Source: Halomontanus rarus
Lineage (GTDB): Archaea; Halobacteriota; Halobacteria; Halobacteriales; Natrialbaceae
Strand: one strand, 5' to 3'
Assembly (NCBI RefSeq): GCF_029338335.1
Contig: NZ_CP119796.1
Length of the DNA: 64,000 bases
The notes beneath the pieces were generated by a model. It was not told the origin of the DNA. It worked only from the letters and a program-made list of their open reading frames with translations, and did not search any database. Of this stretch, positions 1 to 8,575 are shown in pieces (the first letter of the stretch is position 1; the number at the start of each line of letters is the position of its first letter). A program made the translations under genes and the position numbers.

Positions 1-25
1 TGGTAGTTGCAACCACACCACAGCG

Positions 26-901
26 ATGGAGGGTATCGTGCGATCCGTCGTACTGACGAAGGGCGTCCCCGACTTCAGCGAGGGGGCCGTTTCATTCAAC
101 GAGGAGGGGCACCTCGAACGCGGGAAGACGCCGACGGTGATGAACCCCAACGACGAGTTCGCCCTGCAGGCGGCCCTGCAGACGAAGGTTCGCCACGGTG
201 GACACGTCTCGGGGATGAGCATGGGGCCGCCGGGGTACGCGAGCGTCCTCGAGGAGGCGATGGAGTCGGTGTACACCGACGACAGCTACCTGCTCTCCGA
301 TCGCGAACTCGCGGCCTCGGACACCTGGGCGACCGCGATCACGCTCTGTAGTGCCCTCGAGAAGTATCAGGAGGAGGTCGCCGACGTCGACCTGGTCTTC
401 GCGGGATTCAAGACGGCTGACGGCGAGACGGGCCAGACCGGGCCCCAGACCTGCTGGGGACTCGACTGGCCGATCGTCACGCACGTCCTCGCGCTCGACA
501 TCGATCCCGACGAGGGGCTCCTTCGGGCCAAGCGCCTCGTCGAGGGCGACGTCGACGAGATCGAGACCGTCGAGGCGCCGCTGCCCTGCGTCGTCATCGC
601 GGATCCGGAGTTCGAGCCAACTTACCGGAAGGCGGCACATCGGCTCACGCACAAGCAACTCCGCGGGGAGACCCAAGAGCGCGCCGCAGATCACGAGGAG
701 CACCTGACGACCTGGGACCACCAGGACCTGAACCTCGATCCCGACTACATCGGGCTCGACGGCTCGCCGACGATCGTCTCGGCGGTCGACCCGATCCCGA
801 AGGCGCCCTCGGAACGGGAGGCGACGATGGTCGACCCCGGCGACGAGGACGGAATGGAAGAGATCTTCGACGAAATGCACGCGTTCGCGGGGGGTGACTG
901 A
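26..901 (+). CDS. etfB: Electron transfer flavoprotein beta subunit (FixA/EtfB)
   Basis: This is the beta subunit of a heterodimeric electron transfer flavoprotein. It binds AMP or FAD and passes electrons from dehydrogenases, with EtfA, towards the quinone pool. The 291-residue protein shows the family pattern: an early VVLTKGVPD strand, MNPNDEFALQAAL, and the nucleotide-binding stretch around residues 130-155 (GFKTADGETGQTGPQ). Length fits the family (about 260-290). The first ATG is used; a GTG four codons in (position 38) gives VRSVVLTKGV and is an equally plausible start. The gene ends 2 bp before the GTG of etfA, so the two are clearly co-transcribed. The upstream end of the operon may lie outside the window. 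Confidence 0.93.
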   Translation: MEGIVRSVVLTKGVPDFSEGAVSFNEEGHLERGKTPTVMNPNDEFALQAALQTKVRHGGHVSGMSMGPPGYASVLEEAMESVYTDDSYLLSDRELAASDTWATAITLCSALEKYQEEVADVDLVFAGFKTADGETGQTGPQTCWGLDWPIVTHVLALDIDPDEGLLRAKRLVEGDVDEIETVEAPLPCVVIADPEFEPTYRKAAHRLTHKQLRGETQERAADHEEHLTTWDHQDLNLDPDYIGLDGSPTIVSAVDPIPKAPSEREATMVDPGDEDGMEEIFDEMHAFAGGD

Positions 902-903
902 GC

Positions 904-2493
904 GTGGTCGACCCCGACGAACACACGGTCGACGAACTGGTCGACGAACTCGAGACGATCGACGACGCCGACGAACTGAACGCGGTGCTCGAGGCCGAAC
1001 GCGCCGGGCGAGATCGCAAGACGGCCCGGGAGGCGGTCCACCGGCGTCTCGAGGCGGTCGGTGCGGTGGACGAGGGCGAAGGTGAAAGCGGAGACGACGA
1101 AGCGGACGCCGACGACCTCGAGGGCGATACCGAGACGGAAGGCGAATACGAGGAGACGCGCGAGGACGTCGGCGACGAAGCGGAAGGCGAAGAGGTCGAC
1201 GAGGTCGAAGCGGAGGAAGACGAACCCGACGAACCCAGCGAAGACGCCGAGGAAGACGACGGGCTCTCCCATCCGACCGCGGACAAGCGCCACGTCCGGG
1301 CGCTTCAGGGCGGCCACTACGAAGACATGTGGGTCTTCTGTGAAACCCAGCAGGGCGAACTGCTGGACGTCTCGAAGGAGATGCTCGGCAAGGCCCGCGA
1401 GCTGATGGACGACTACGCCGAGGAGTACGACGAGGAGAACGTCGTCGCGTTCGTCCTCGGCGACGACTGCGAGGGGCTCGCCGAGGAGTGTATCGCCTAC
1501 GGCGCCGACGTCGCCGTCTACCACGACGACGACCGACTCGAGCGCTTTCTCCACAAACCCTACACCGAGGTGTCGGCGCACATGGCCCGCGGCGAGGGCA
1601 CCGCGGAAAGTACGGACTGGCGCGAGTACGACGAGCCTCGGTACGTCCTCTTTCCGGCGACGAACAACGGCCGAGACCTCTCGGCGCAGGTCCAGGCCGA
1701 ACTCGACTCCGGACTCGCCTCGGACTGTTCCGGCCTGTTCATCGAGGAAGAGGAGATCTCGAACCCCGTCAAGACCGGCGAACCCGGCGTGAAGAAGACG
1801 TTCGAACGAGTCCTCCACATGAAGCGACCGGACTTCTCGGGTTTCGAGTACTCGACGATCCTCTGTCTGGACAACCCCGACCGGGACTTCCACCCGCAGG
1901 GCTGTTCGGTCATTCCGGGCAGCTTCGAGCCGATGGAGCCCGACTACGACAGGGAGGGGCTGGTCGTCGAACACGACATGGAACTCGACGACGACTGGTT
2001 CCAGGTCGAGATCACCGAGTACGACGAACTCGAGGCGGGGATCGACCTCACGGGCCACGAGGTGATCGTCTGTCTCGGTCGCGGGATCGCCGACGACCCC
2101 ACCGAGGGGATGGAACTCGGCCTCGACCTCGTCGATCAGTTCGAGGACGCCGAACTCGGGATCACTCGCGGCATCGTGACTTCCTCCTACCAGTTCGACG
2201 GCCACGTCGAGCAGTACTCGAAGGAGGAGCGCCAGATCGGCGAGACCGGGCAGGTCGTCGCCCCCGACCTCTACGTCGCCGCGGGCGTCTCCGGGGCGGT
2301 CCAGCACAAGGTCGGGATGGACGAGTCCGACACCGTGATCGCGATCAACACCGATCCCGACGCTCGAATCCGGGACTTCTGTGACTACTTCATCGAGGGC
2401 GACCTCTTCGAAGTGTTGCCGCGACTGACCGACGCACTCGAGGACGGCCAGTTGGACTTGCAGGCCGTCGCCGACGGAGGTGAGGACCGATGA
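904..2493 (+). CDS. etfA: Electron transfer flavoprotein alpha subunit (FixB/EtfA) with extra N-terminal domain
   Basis: This is the FAD-binding alpha subunit partner of EtfB. The C-terminal signature is complete at about residues 447-512 (APDLYVAAGVSGAVQHKVG, then AINTDPDARI and a GDLFEVLP end). At 529 residues it is about 200 longer than a typical alpha subunit. Residues 1-55 form a short helical module (TVDELVDELETIDDADEL, then ERAGRDRKTAREAV) that resembles the SAP/Rho-N-like helical modules fused to other haloarchaeal proteins. A very acidic linker (about 56-125) follows. The start is GTG, 2 bp after etfB. The stop overlaps the fixC start by 4 bp (ATGA). The core assignment is firm; the role of the N-terminal module is unknown. 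Confidence 0.92.
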   Translation: MVDPDEHTVDELVDELETIDDADELNAVLEAERAGRDRKTAREAVHRRLEAVGAVDEGEGESGDDEADADDLEGDTETEGEYEETREDVGDEAEGEEVDEVEAEEDEPDEPSEDAEEDDGLSHPTADKRHVRALQGGHYEDMWVFCETQQGELLDVSKEMLGKARELMDDYAEEYDEENVVAFVLGDDCEGLAEECIAYGADVAVYHDDDRLERFLHKPYTEVSAHMARGEGTAESTDWREYDEPRYVLFPATNNGRDLSAQVQAELDSGLASDCSGLFIEEEEISNPVKTGEPGVKKTFERVLHMKRPDFSGFEYSTILCLDNPDRDFHPQGCSVIPGSFEPMEPDYDREGLVVEHDMELDDDWFQVEITEYDELEAGIDLTGHEVIVCLGRGIADDPTEGMELGLDLVDQFEDAELGITRGIVTSSYQFDGHVEQYSKEERQIGETGQVVAPDLYVAAGVSGAVQHKVGMDESDTVIAINTDPDARIRDFCDYFIEGDLFEVLPRLTDALEDGQLDLQAVADGGEDR

Positions 2494-4193
2494 GCCGCGG
2501 GTTCGGTAGCGCGACCGGTGGAACCGACGGGTACGAACACTACGACGCCGTCGTCGTCGGCTGCGGACCGGGCGGCGCCGCCGCGGCGGCCCGACTCGCG
2601 GACCACGGCGTCGAGACGCTCGTCCTCGAACGCGGCGTCGAAGCCGGCTCGAAGAACGTTTCGGGCGGGTTGCTCTACGCCGAGGAGTCCGCGCCGTACA
2701 CGCTCGACGACTTCTTCCCCGACTTTCGGGCCGAGGCCGCCGAGCGTCCGGTCACCGACTACCACATTCACAACCTGTCGGGGAACCGAGTCAAGACCTA
2801 CGACCTGACCGACCTCCACGAGCACGACACCGACTGGTGCGACGCCGTCCTCCGCCGGCCGATGGACAGCTGGCTCGAGCAGCGCGTCCACGAGAAAACG
2901 AGCGAGACCGGCGGCGGCGTCCTCACCGGCGTCCGCGCGAACGGGCTCCTGCGGGAGAACGGCGAGATCGTCGGCGTCACCTGCGACGAACTCGATCCGA
3001 TCAAAGCAGACTTGATCGTCGCGGCCGACGGCGTCAACTCCGAACTCGCCCGCGACGCCGGATTGATGGACTGGGAGGAACCCGACGAGTGGTTCCAGGG
3101 TGTCAAGGCCGTCGTCGAGATGGATTCGGAGACTATCGCGGATCGGTTCGATATCGAGGAGGACGAGGGGGTCGCCCACCTGTTCTCGGGCGACCTGTTC
3201 CAGGACGTCCGGGGCGGCGGTTTCCTCTACACGAACGAGGACTCGCTCTCGATCGGGACGGTGTTCCACCTCGACAGCCTCGTCGAGGAGCAAGCCGAAC
3301 CCCACGAACTGCTCGACGCCCTGCTCACCCACCCGCTGCTCGCCCAGTGGTTCCGCGGCGAGTACGACGAGCGAGAGTACGCCGCCAAACTGGTGCCGGA
3401 CTCGAAGAAGGTCGCCCACCGCGAGCCCTACCGCGATCGGCTCGTCCTGGTCGGCGACGCCGCCGGCCAGATGCAGGCACAGGGGCCGATCATCAAAGGC
3501 ATGAACCACGCCGTCACCGCGGGCGCGCTCGCGGCCGACGCCTTCGTAGTCACGCGCGGGAACGCCGACCCCGAAGCCGCGGGTCGGCGGTACACGACGA
3601 TGCTCGAGAAGTCGGGCACGATGGACAAGCTTCGGCCCCGACGGTACGACATTTCCCGCAGGGTCGGCGAGCGCGACGTCGTGACGAACGCCGTCGAGCG
3701 CGTGCTGGACTCTCGGATCGGGAGCGTCGCGGTCGGGAACCCGATCGCCGAACGGGCGCTGAAACGGGCGTACAACTCCCCGTTCCTCGTGTCGATGCTG
3801 CCCGACACGCGAACGGGATACGTCTCCCTCCCGGCGCTCATTGGCGAGGAACACGGCCGGACGGTCCACTGGGAGAACGAGATCGAACCGCCGACGCTGG
3901 CCGACCGGATCGGCGACCTGACCTACGACACCGACGTCGGCAACCCACACATCCGACTGCGCGACGAGTCCTACGAGGCCAGCGGGGCGGCCGTCGCAGC
4001 CTGTCCCGTCAGCGCGGAGGACTTCGGCGGGGGCTGTTACCGGTCGGAGACGGTCGAGACCAACGGGAGCGAAGAACGGCTGGTCAGCCTCGACACCCAG
4101 CCCTGCGTCGAGTGTGGGACCTGTGCGATCGTCGCCGACACCGAGTGGGAGCACCCCCGCGGCGGGAAAGGCGTCGAGTATCGCGAGGGCTGA
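2490..4193 (+). CDS. fixC: ETF:quinone oxidoreductase-like FixC fused to ferredoxin-like FixX
   Basis: This flavoprotein dehydrogenase accepts electrons from the ETF and reduces quinone. It has a Rossmann FAD site at residues 24-29 (GCGPGG) and the second FAD motif RLVLVGDAAGQ at about 315-325. The last ~65 residues reproduce a whole FixX ferredoxin: ACPVSAEDF...C, then CVECGTC, then the WEHPRGGKGVEYR ending also seen in bacterial FixX. FixC and FixX are usually separate genes, so this is a natural fusion of 567 residues. It overlaps etfA by 4 bp, and the order etfB-etfA-fixCX matches fixABCX operons. It probably sits at the inner face of the membrane. The assignment is firm; the electron donor is not identified. 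Confidence 0.93.
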   Translation: MSRGFGSATGGTDGYEHYDAVVVGCGPGGAAAAARLADHGVETLVLERGVEAGSKNVSGGLLYAEESAPYTLDDFFPDFRAEAAERPVTDYHIHNLSGNRVKTYDLTDLHEHDTDWCDAVLRRPMDSWLEQRVHEKTSETGGGVLTGVRANGLLRENGEIVGVTCDELDPIKADLIVAADGVNSELARDAGLMDWEEPDEWFQGVKAVVEMDSETIADRFDIEEDEGVAHLFSGDLFQDVRGGGFLYTNEDSLSIGTVFHLDSLVEEQAEPHELLDALLTHPLLAQWFRGEYDEREYAAKLVPDSKKVAHREPYRDRLVLVGDAAGQMQAQGPIIKGMNHAVTAGALAADAFVVTRGNADPEAAGRRYTTMLEKSGTMDKLRPRRYDISRRVGERDVVTNAVERVLDSRIGSVAVGNPIAERALKRAYNSPFLVSMLPDTRTGYVSLPALIGEEHGRTVHWENEIEPPTLADRIGDLTYDTDVGNPHIRLRDESYEASGAAVAACPVSAEDFGGGCYRSETVETNGSEERLVSLDTQPCVECGTCAIVADTEWEHPRGGKGVEYREG

Positions 4194-4198
4194 GCGCA

Positions 4199-4609
4199 AT
4201 GGACCGCTACGGCTCTCACATCGCCGCCCTCGAGCGCCGTGCGGAGCGCGATCTCCAGACTTTCGATCCCGCCGAAGCCGGTCCCGACGACGCCACGAGC
4301 TACCTCCGTGAGGGAGCCGGGCAGGCGATCTGGCTCTACGTCGAGGCACGGACAGGCGGCCGACTGGTGCCGTTTTCGGAAGCTGAGCTATCTGCACTGC
4401 AAGACGCGATGAACTCCTGGCTCGAGCTGTACGCCCGGTGTTACGACGTCGACCTCGAGGCCGAGTTCACGGTTCGCGAGGCCGCAGAAGTGCTCGTCGA
4501 GACGCGGAACATCCGGGATACGGCGCAGTTGCTCACTCGAGTGCCGGATCGGCGAGAGGAGGTTCGAGAGCGGGAACGGGACCGAAATGAGACTGTCGAA
4601 TCGACGTAG
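4199..4609 (+). CDS. Small haloarchaeal protein of unknown function at the end of the fix operon
   Basis: I do not recognise the family. The 136-residue protein is acidic and mostly helical by composition, with no membrane segment or Cys motif. It has a tryptophan-rich middle (AIWLYVEARTGGR, MNSWLELYARCYDVDLE) and a charged C-terminal tail (RREEVRERERDRNE). The ATG lies 5 bp after the fixC stop, so it is almost surely translated from the fix mRNA. Its place suggests an accessory role for the ETF/FixC complex, but that is inference from position only. A longer frame running back into fixC is a high-GC shadow; the ATG just after the fixC stop is the natural start. Confidence 0.75.
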   Translation: MDRYGSHIAALERRAERDLQTFDPAEAGPDDATSYLREGAGQAIWLYVEARTGGRLVPFSEAELSALQDAMNSWLELYARCYDVDLEAEFTVREAAEVLVETRNIRDTAQLLTRVPDRREEVRERERDRNETVEST

Positions 4610-4659
4610 AACAGAACGAATTCGTCGGCGATCGAAAGCGGCGGTCACTGCGACGACCG

Positions 4660-5157
4660 TCAATCGGCGCGGGAGTGAGAGACCGCCGGGTTCCTCTCGT
4701 CGGCAGCGGAGGAGGGAGAATCCGAACCCGAGCCGACCTCGAGTTCCAAGATCTGGTGTGCGTAGAACGCGACCGAGAAATCCTGTGGACTCGGAATTGC
4801 GCACGCGAGCCAGCCGATGAGCGCGGCGGAGACCACGACGTTATCGGTCGGGACGTGGCCGGAGAGTCCGAGCAACAGGACCGGAAGTGCCAGCGAGAGG
4901 GGGACGAGTGCGGCGACGCGAAGGTGCCAGGCCGGTTCGTGACCGGTCGGCTGTGGGCGAACCAGCGCCCAGGGACACCGAGCCAGGACGGCGAACACGC
5001 CCCCACCGTCGTCGGTCGAGTCGGGTAAGTATTCGACAGTGTGCTCGATACCAGCGAGTCTGAGCACGAGTGCGTGTGTCCACTCGTGGACGAGTAGGCC
5101 AGCCGTCACTGCGAGCGCGAGTGCACAGCCGGCGACGACGACATCCGTTCCTATCAT
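4660..5157 (-). CDS. Membrane protein with HEXXH metallopeptidase motif
   Basis: This is a 165-residue integral membrane protein. An N-terminal hydrophobic helix is followed directly by HEWTH at about residues 24-28, a HEXXH zinc site, as in site-2-protease-like and DUF3267-type membrane metallopeptidases. A second hydrophobic block (about 75-105) precedes IPSPQDFS, a region that could give the third zinc ligand or its surroundings. The C-terminal 25 residues are polar and low-complexity. Gene context (convergent with the fix operon, divergent from an acetyltransferase) gives no substrate. That it is a small membrane zincin is likely; that it is an active protease is inference. Confidence 0.7.
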   Translation of the reverse strand: MIGTDVVVAGCALALAVTAGLLVHEWTHALVLRLAGIEHTVEYLPDSTDDGGGVFAVLARCPWALVRPQPTGHEPAWHLRVAALVPLSLALPVLLLGLSGHVPTDNVVVSAALIGWLACAIPSPQDFSVAFYAHQILELEVGSGSDSPSSAADERNPAVSHSRAD

Positions 5158-5383
5158 GTTTCGCGCGAGTCGTCCTCCGGTCCCGACGCAAACGTTATGG
5201 GTCCGTCGGTCCGTCGGTTCCGGACGGTCTCACGCGTTCCGTGAGTGGAACGATTCGTCCAAAGGAGTCCGGCTTCACCTGTGTCGCTATTATCCGTGGC
5301 GAGAATTTCTCTCGAGATGGTTCGTTGACACGCCCCGCTCGCGTCGGGTGGTTTAACACTATCAACAATTAAGTACTGAGGAG

Positions 5384-5393
5384 TGGTATACCA
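5384..5393. promoter_or_regulatory. Palindrome TGGTATACCA before the wHTH-acetyltransferase start
   Basis: A perfect 10-bp palindrome lies 5 bp before the ATG at 5398 and just after a TATA-like CAATTAAG (5366-5373). A protein bound here would block a leaderless start. The downstream gene itself encodes a winged-helix domain, so autoregulation is possible. Ten base pairs can occur by chance. Confidence 0.35.
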
Positions 5394-5397
5394 TACC

Positions 5398-6129
5398 ATG
5401 AAGTTCGCCGAGGAGCTCGAGTTCGGACACGAGGATCGTAAACAGATCTACCAGTACGTCGAACGCCACGGCGCCGTCGATCCCGACGAAACACAGGAAT
5501 CCCTGCGGATCGACCCCGGCGGCTTCCGACACCACGTCGCGATACTCAAACGCGACGGTCGGATCGAGGAGGTCGACGGACGACTCCAGGTCGCCCTCGA
5601 GGCGGGGGTCGAAGAGGAGTACGTCACCGACGACCTCGAGTTCCACATCCGGCCGGCTCGTCAGGAGGACCTCGCGGGGATCGTCGGTGCGATCCGGCAG
5701 GTCGCCGAGGAGAAGACCTACATCGTCGCCGAGAGCGTCGCCGACGAGATCGACCATCAGGAGGCTCTCCTACGGCACAACGAACTCGAGTCGCGGATGT
5801 TCTTCGTCGCGACGGTCGAGAGCGAGGTCGTCGGTTGGGTCCACCTCAACGCGCCGGAACTCGACAAGTTGAGCCACACCGCGGAACTCACGGTCGGCGT
5901 CTTAGAGGACTACCGCGGCCACGGCATCGGTTCGCACTTGCTCGAGCGCGGACTCGAGTGGGCCGGCTCGAACAGCTACGAGAAGGTCTACCAGAGCGTT
6001 CCATCCTCGAACGAGGACGCGATCGCGTTCCTCGAGCACCACGGCTGGGAGACCGAAGCCGTCCGGGAAGATCACTACAAACTCAACGGCCACTACGTCG
6101 ACGAAGTGATGATGGCGGTCGAACTCTGA
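5398..6129 (+). CDS. Winged-helix domain fused to GNAT N-acetyltransferase
   Basis: This is a two-domain protein of 243 residues. Residues 1-70 form a small winged helix-turn-helix (DRKQIYQYVERHGAV, then RHHVAILKRDGRIEEVDGR). Residues 80-243 form a GNAT acetyltransferase with the acetyl-CoA loop EDYRGHGIGSHLLERGLEW and a typical C-terminal strand (AIAFLEHHGWE). It probably acetylates a small molecule or a protein N-terminus; the substrate is unknown. The ATG at 5398 is chosen because a TATA-like element lies about 28 bp upstream; a GTG at 5383 would start inside the promoter palindrome. The gene stands alone between a divergent membrane gene and a repeat element. Confidence 0.85.
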   Translation: MKFAEELEFGHEDRKQIYQYVERHGAVDPDETQESLRIDPGGFRHHVAILKRDGRIEEVDGRLQVALEAGVEEEYVTDDLEFHIRPARQEDLAGIVGAIRQVAEEKTYIVAESVADEIDHQEALLRHNELESRMFFVATVESEVVGWVHLNAPELDKLSHTAELTVGVLEDYRGHGIGSHLLERGLEWAGSNSYEKVYQSVPSSNEDAIAFLEHHGWETEAVREDHYKLNGHYVDEVMMAVEL

Positions 6130-6230
6130 TTCTGATCGAGACGCTCCGTTTTCGATCTCTCGGCCGTGACCGCTCGACTCGAGCCTGCCGCGAGTATCGC
6201 GATTTTCGCTCGGACTCCGAACGAACACTA

Positions 6231-6310
6231 TAGTAACAACTGAAACTATTTACACACTGATCGCACGACAGCTGTGCGATCAGGTGTGCATTGACTTTCA
6301 GTGGCTGCTA
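6231..6310 (+). repeat. Intergenic hairpin repeat, family I, copy 1
   Basis: The core has a perfect 10-bp stem: CTGATCGCAC (6257-6266), a 7-base loop, then GTGCGATCAG (6274-6283), extended by CACA/TGTG with one bulge. The leader TAACAACTGAAAC and the tail TTTCAGTGGCTGCTA recur, diverged, at about 52914-53050. I remember similar sequences between genes of other Natrialbales, but could not search. It begins about 100 bp after the acetyltransferase stop and ends 16 bp before the end of the kinase gene at 6326, so it could also act as a two-way terminator. Confidence 0.7.
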
Positions 6311-6325
6311 AAGCTACGAGCGTCG

Positions 6326-7543
6326 CTATCGACTGACTCGGACGCTCGAGTACTCTCTCGCTGTTGCACCGCTCGACGTGGACGCCGGTTCCCCACAGGT
6401 CAAGAGGGTGAAAGAAAACGTCGATCCGGTGCCGGGCTCCGAGTCGACCCAGATGTCGCCGTCGTGACGTTCGACGATCCGTTCGCACAGCGCTAATCCG
6501 ATTCCCGAACCGGGTCGTTCCTCGATCGAGTGAAGCCGCTGAAAGATGCCGAAGATACGGTCCGCATCGTCTGGGTCGATTCCGATCCCCTCGTCGTGAA
6601 CCGAGATCGTCCACTCGTCTCCCGCCTGTTCTGCTGACACGTGTATCCGCGGGGGTTCGTCGCCGCTGTAATCGATCGCGTTGCTCACGAGGTTCTGGAA
6701 GAGTTGTTGTAATTGCCTCGGGTCGCCTTCGACGGTGGGTAACGGCTCCCGCGTGACCTCGGTATCGGTGTCTTCGATCTTGAACTGCAGGTCGGTGAGC
6801 ACGTCCTCGAGTACGGCGTCCAGACCGACGGCGTCGAACGGGTCGCCCTGCGTTTCGACCCGCGAGTATTCGAGTAGTCCGTCGATCATCCCCCGCATCC
6901 GATCGGCGCCGTCGACGGCGAATTCGATGAACTCCGTCCCGTCCTCGTCGAGTTCGTCTCCGTATCGGCGCTCGATCAGTTGCAGATAGTTCGTCACCAT
7001 GCGCAGCGGTTCCTGTAAGTCGTGGGAGGCGGCGTAGGCGAACTGTTCTAACCGTTCGTTCGACGTTTCCAGTTGTGTTACCGCGTTTTCGAGGCGCTCT
7101 TCGGTTCGTTTCAGCGTTTCGTTTCGCTCCTCGAGGGCTTTGGCGTGGGTGAGCGCCTGCGCTTCGTTGACGCCGATTCCGAGTCCCGCAATCGAACCGA
7201 TCGAGAGCAGGACCGCCTGCGTCCCGAACGTGAATTGGACGTCGACGCCGGGGTGGATAACACGCAGCCCGAGCACGATTCCCATTACGAATACGCCACC
7301 GACGGTCCACGCGACGATCCGCGGATAAAACGTGGACTCGATGGGAGTGCCCGGGAGCCAGCGTCCGACGTACAGCATGACGAATCCCGGGGCGCTAAGC
7401 AGAATCAAATCGAGAACCGCCTCCAGAAGTCCGCCGCTCGTCGTCAGTTCGCCCACCGATTTGGCGACCGCACCGAGGAGAAGCAAGACGCCCAGCGCGG
7501 GAATGATGCGGTGCCAGTACGTCGTCTCAGCCTGATACCCCAT
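6326..7543 (-). CDS. Membrane sensor histidine kinase
   Basis: This is a 405-residue two-component kinase. Residues 1-125 hold about four membrane helices (around 13-30, 39-60, 76-94 and 108-125). A coiled linker (about 130-165) leads to a HisKA domain with phospho-acceptor His174 (AASHDLQEP). The HATPase follows: N box QNLVSNAIDYS, G1 DEGIGIDPDD, G2 GSGIGLALCERI. The kinase core is closely similar to that of the large kinase at 50067-52781. No receiver-domain gene lies beside it, so its partner is probably encoded elsewhere. The C-terminal ~25 residues are serine/threonine-rich. The next gene upstream, a bat-type regulator on the same strand, is 220 bp away and may be functionally linked. 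Confidence 0.88.
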   Translation of the reverse strand: MGYQAETTYWHRIIPALGVLLLLGAVAKSVGELTTSGGLLEAVLDLILLSAPGFVMLYVGRWLPGTPIESTFYPRIVAWTVGGVFVMGIVLGLRVIHPGVDVQFTFGTQAVLLSIGSIAGLGIGVNEAQALTHAKALEERNETLKRTEERLENAVTQLETSNERLEQFAYAASHDLQEPLRMVTNYLQLIERRYGDELDEDGTEFIEFAVDGADRMRGMIDGLLEYSRVETQGDPFDAVGLDAVLEDVLTDLQFKIEDTDTEVTREPLPTVEGDPRQLQQLFQNLVSNAIDYSGDEPPRIHVSAEQAGDEWTISVHDEGIGIDPDDADRIFGIFQRLHSIEERPGSGIGLALCERIVERHDGDIWVDSEPGTGSTFSFTLLTCGEPASTSSGATAREYSSVRVSR

Positions 7544-7628
7544 ATCAGTATCCTCTTCGTGAGGTCGTGGGCCGGGCCCGACGCTGGCGACCGTCGAGTG
7601 CCTCGTGGACGGTGCGACGGTACTGATC

Positions 7629-7654
7629 TCGCCGCGGCACTCGAGCCGCGGCGA
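7629..7654. terminator. Strong GC hairpin between regulator and kinase
   Basis: A perfect 10-bp stem, TCGCCGCGGC / GCCGCGGCGA, with a 6-base loop. It lies 110 bp past the stop of the bat-type regulator and 85 bp before the kinase start. There is no clear T-tract, so the terminator role is a guess. Confidence 0.3.
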
Positions 7655-7765
7655 TAGCGATAGAAGTCCCCCTCATCGTATCGTATGAAACCGACCGACG
7701 ATGTTCAGGGTGGCTTTTGACTATACAATGCCTTTTTAACTAGCTGGAACGAGGGCGTGGTAATA

Positions 7766-8413
7766 CTACGAGACGTCAGAGAGCGTACTGCCGAGTATCT
7801 GATCGATACCACGGCGGAGTCGGGATGCGACGGCCTGCTGTGTGATTCCGAGTTCGTCGCCGATCTCTTCCATCGTCACGTCACGCGGTGAGTTGAAGTA
7901 GCCGAGATTGTAGGCGAGCACGAGCGCCTCCTGCTGTGGATCGGTCAGCACCGCCTCGGTCTCCGTCTCGATCGGCGTGAGCGCGTGAAGCTTCGTCAGC
8001 GTGATCGGGATGTCTAACTTTCGACACCGCTCCTGAAACGACGCGATATCCCTTCGGTCGTCCGCACGAATATCGAACGTCCACTGCTGATTCGTGCCGA
8101 TCGCCTTGATGAGTGGAACTTCCGTCTCCGTCAGCGTACTCAACACGCCGTCGTACTCCAGCGTCCACTCGACGCGCAACAGATACTCGCCCGCGACGGA
8201 ATCGACGAGCCGGATATCGACCACTCCCGGATGGTCGGTAAACGCTCCCTCGATATCGTCGACTTCCGTCCCTCGAACCCAGAAGTACGGCACCACCACG
8301 TCTCGTGCCGGGATAATTCGCTCCAGTTCGATCGTCACCGCCGGCAGCTGTTCGAACACGCTCCCCAGGGGAAACTGATCGGACGGTATCGTAAACGTCG
8401 CCTCGGTAGCCAT
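7766..8413 (-). CDS. Bat-type helix-turn-helix (HTH_10) transcriptional regulator
   Basis: This is a 215-residue haloarchaeal regulator of the bacterio-opsin-activator class. The N-terminal ~150 residues form the typical mixed alpha/beta sensor region (FTIPSDQFPLGSVFEQLP, with VEWTLEYDGV mid-way). The C-terminal ~50 residues are the HTH_10 domain: TDPQQEALVLAYNLGYFNSP, then TMEEIGDELGITQQAVASRL. This class binds promoters of stress, phototrophy or metabolic genes; the effector is not known here. The start at 8413 matches the family's usual beginning. It lies directly upstream of a kinase on the same strand. Confidence 0.9.
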   Translation of the reverse strand: MATEATFTIPSDQFPLGSVFEQLPAVTIELERIIPARDVVVPYFWVRGTEVDDIEGAFTDHPGVVDIRLVDSVAGEYLLRVEWTLEYDGVLSTLTETEVPLIKAIGTNQQWTFDIRADDRRDIASFQERCRKLDIPITLTKLHALTPIETETEAVLTDPQQEALVLAYNLGYFNSPRDVTMEEIGDELGITQQAVASRLRRGIDQILGSTLSDVS

Positions 8414-8575
8414 GATCCGAACGGTCGTGGTCGGACGGGATAGCTATCACGACTCTCGATCCCTATCTCGATCTCGCACGTTCGCTGACGGGACTCGAGT
8501 TCCCCGCCTCCTCGTCTTTCGATCCACCTCGTCTTTCGGCAGCAGCGACACCGGAGGTCTCTCTGCAGCAACGAT

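Noticed and set aside
745..2307. Long antisense open frame of 520 codons opposite etfA
   Set aside because: Its composition (repeated Val/Leu/Asp/Arg mirrors of the sense codons) is typical of high-GC shadow frames; the sense gene has clear family motifs.
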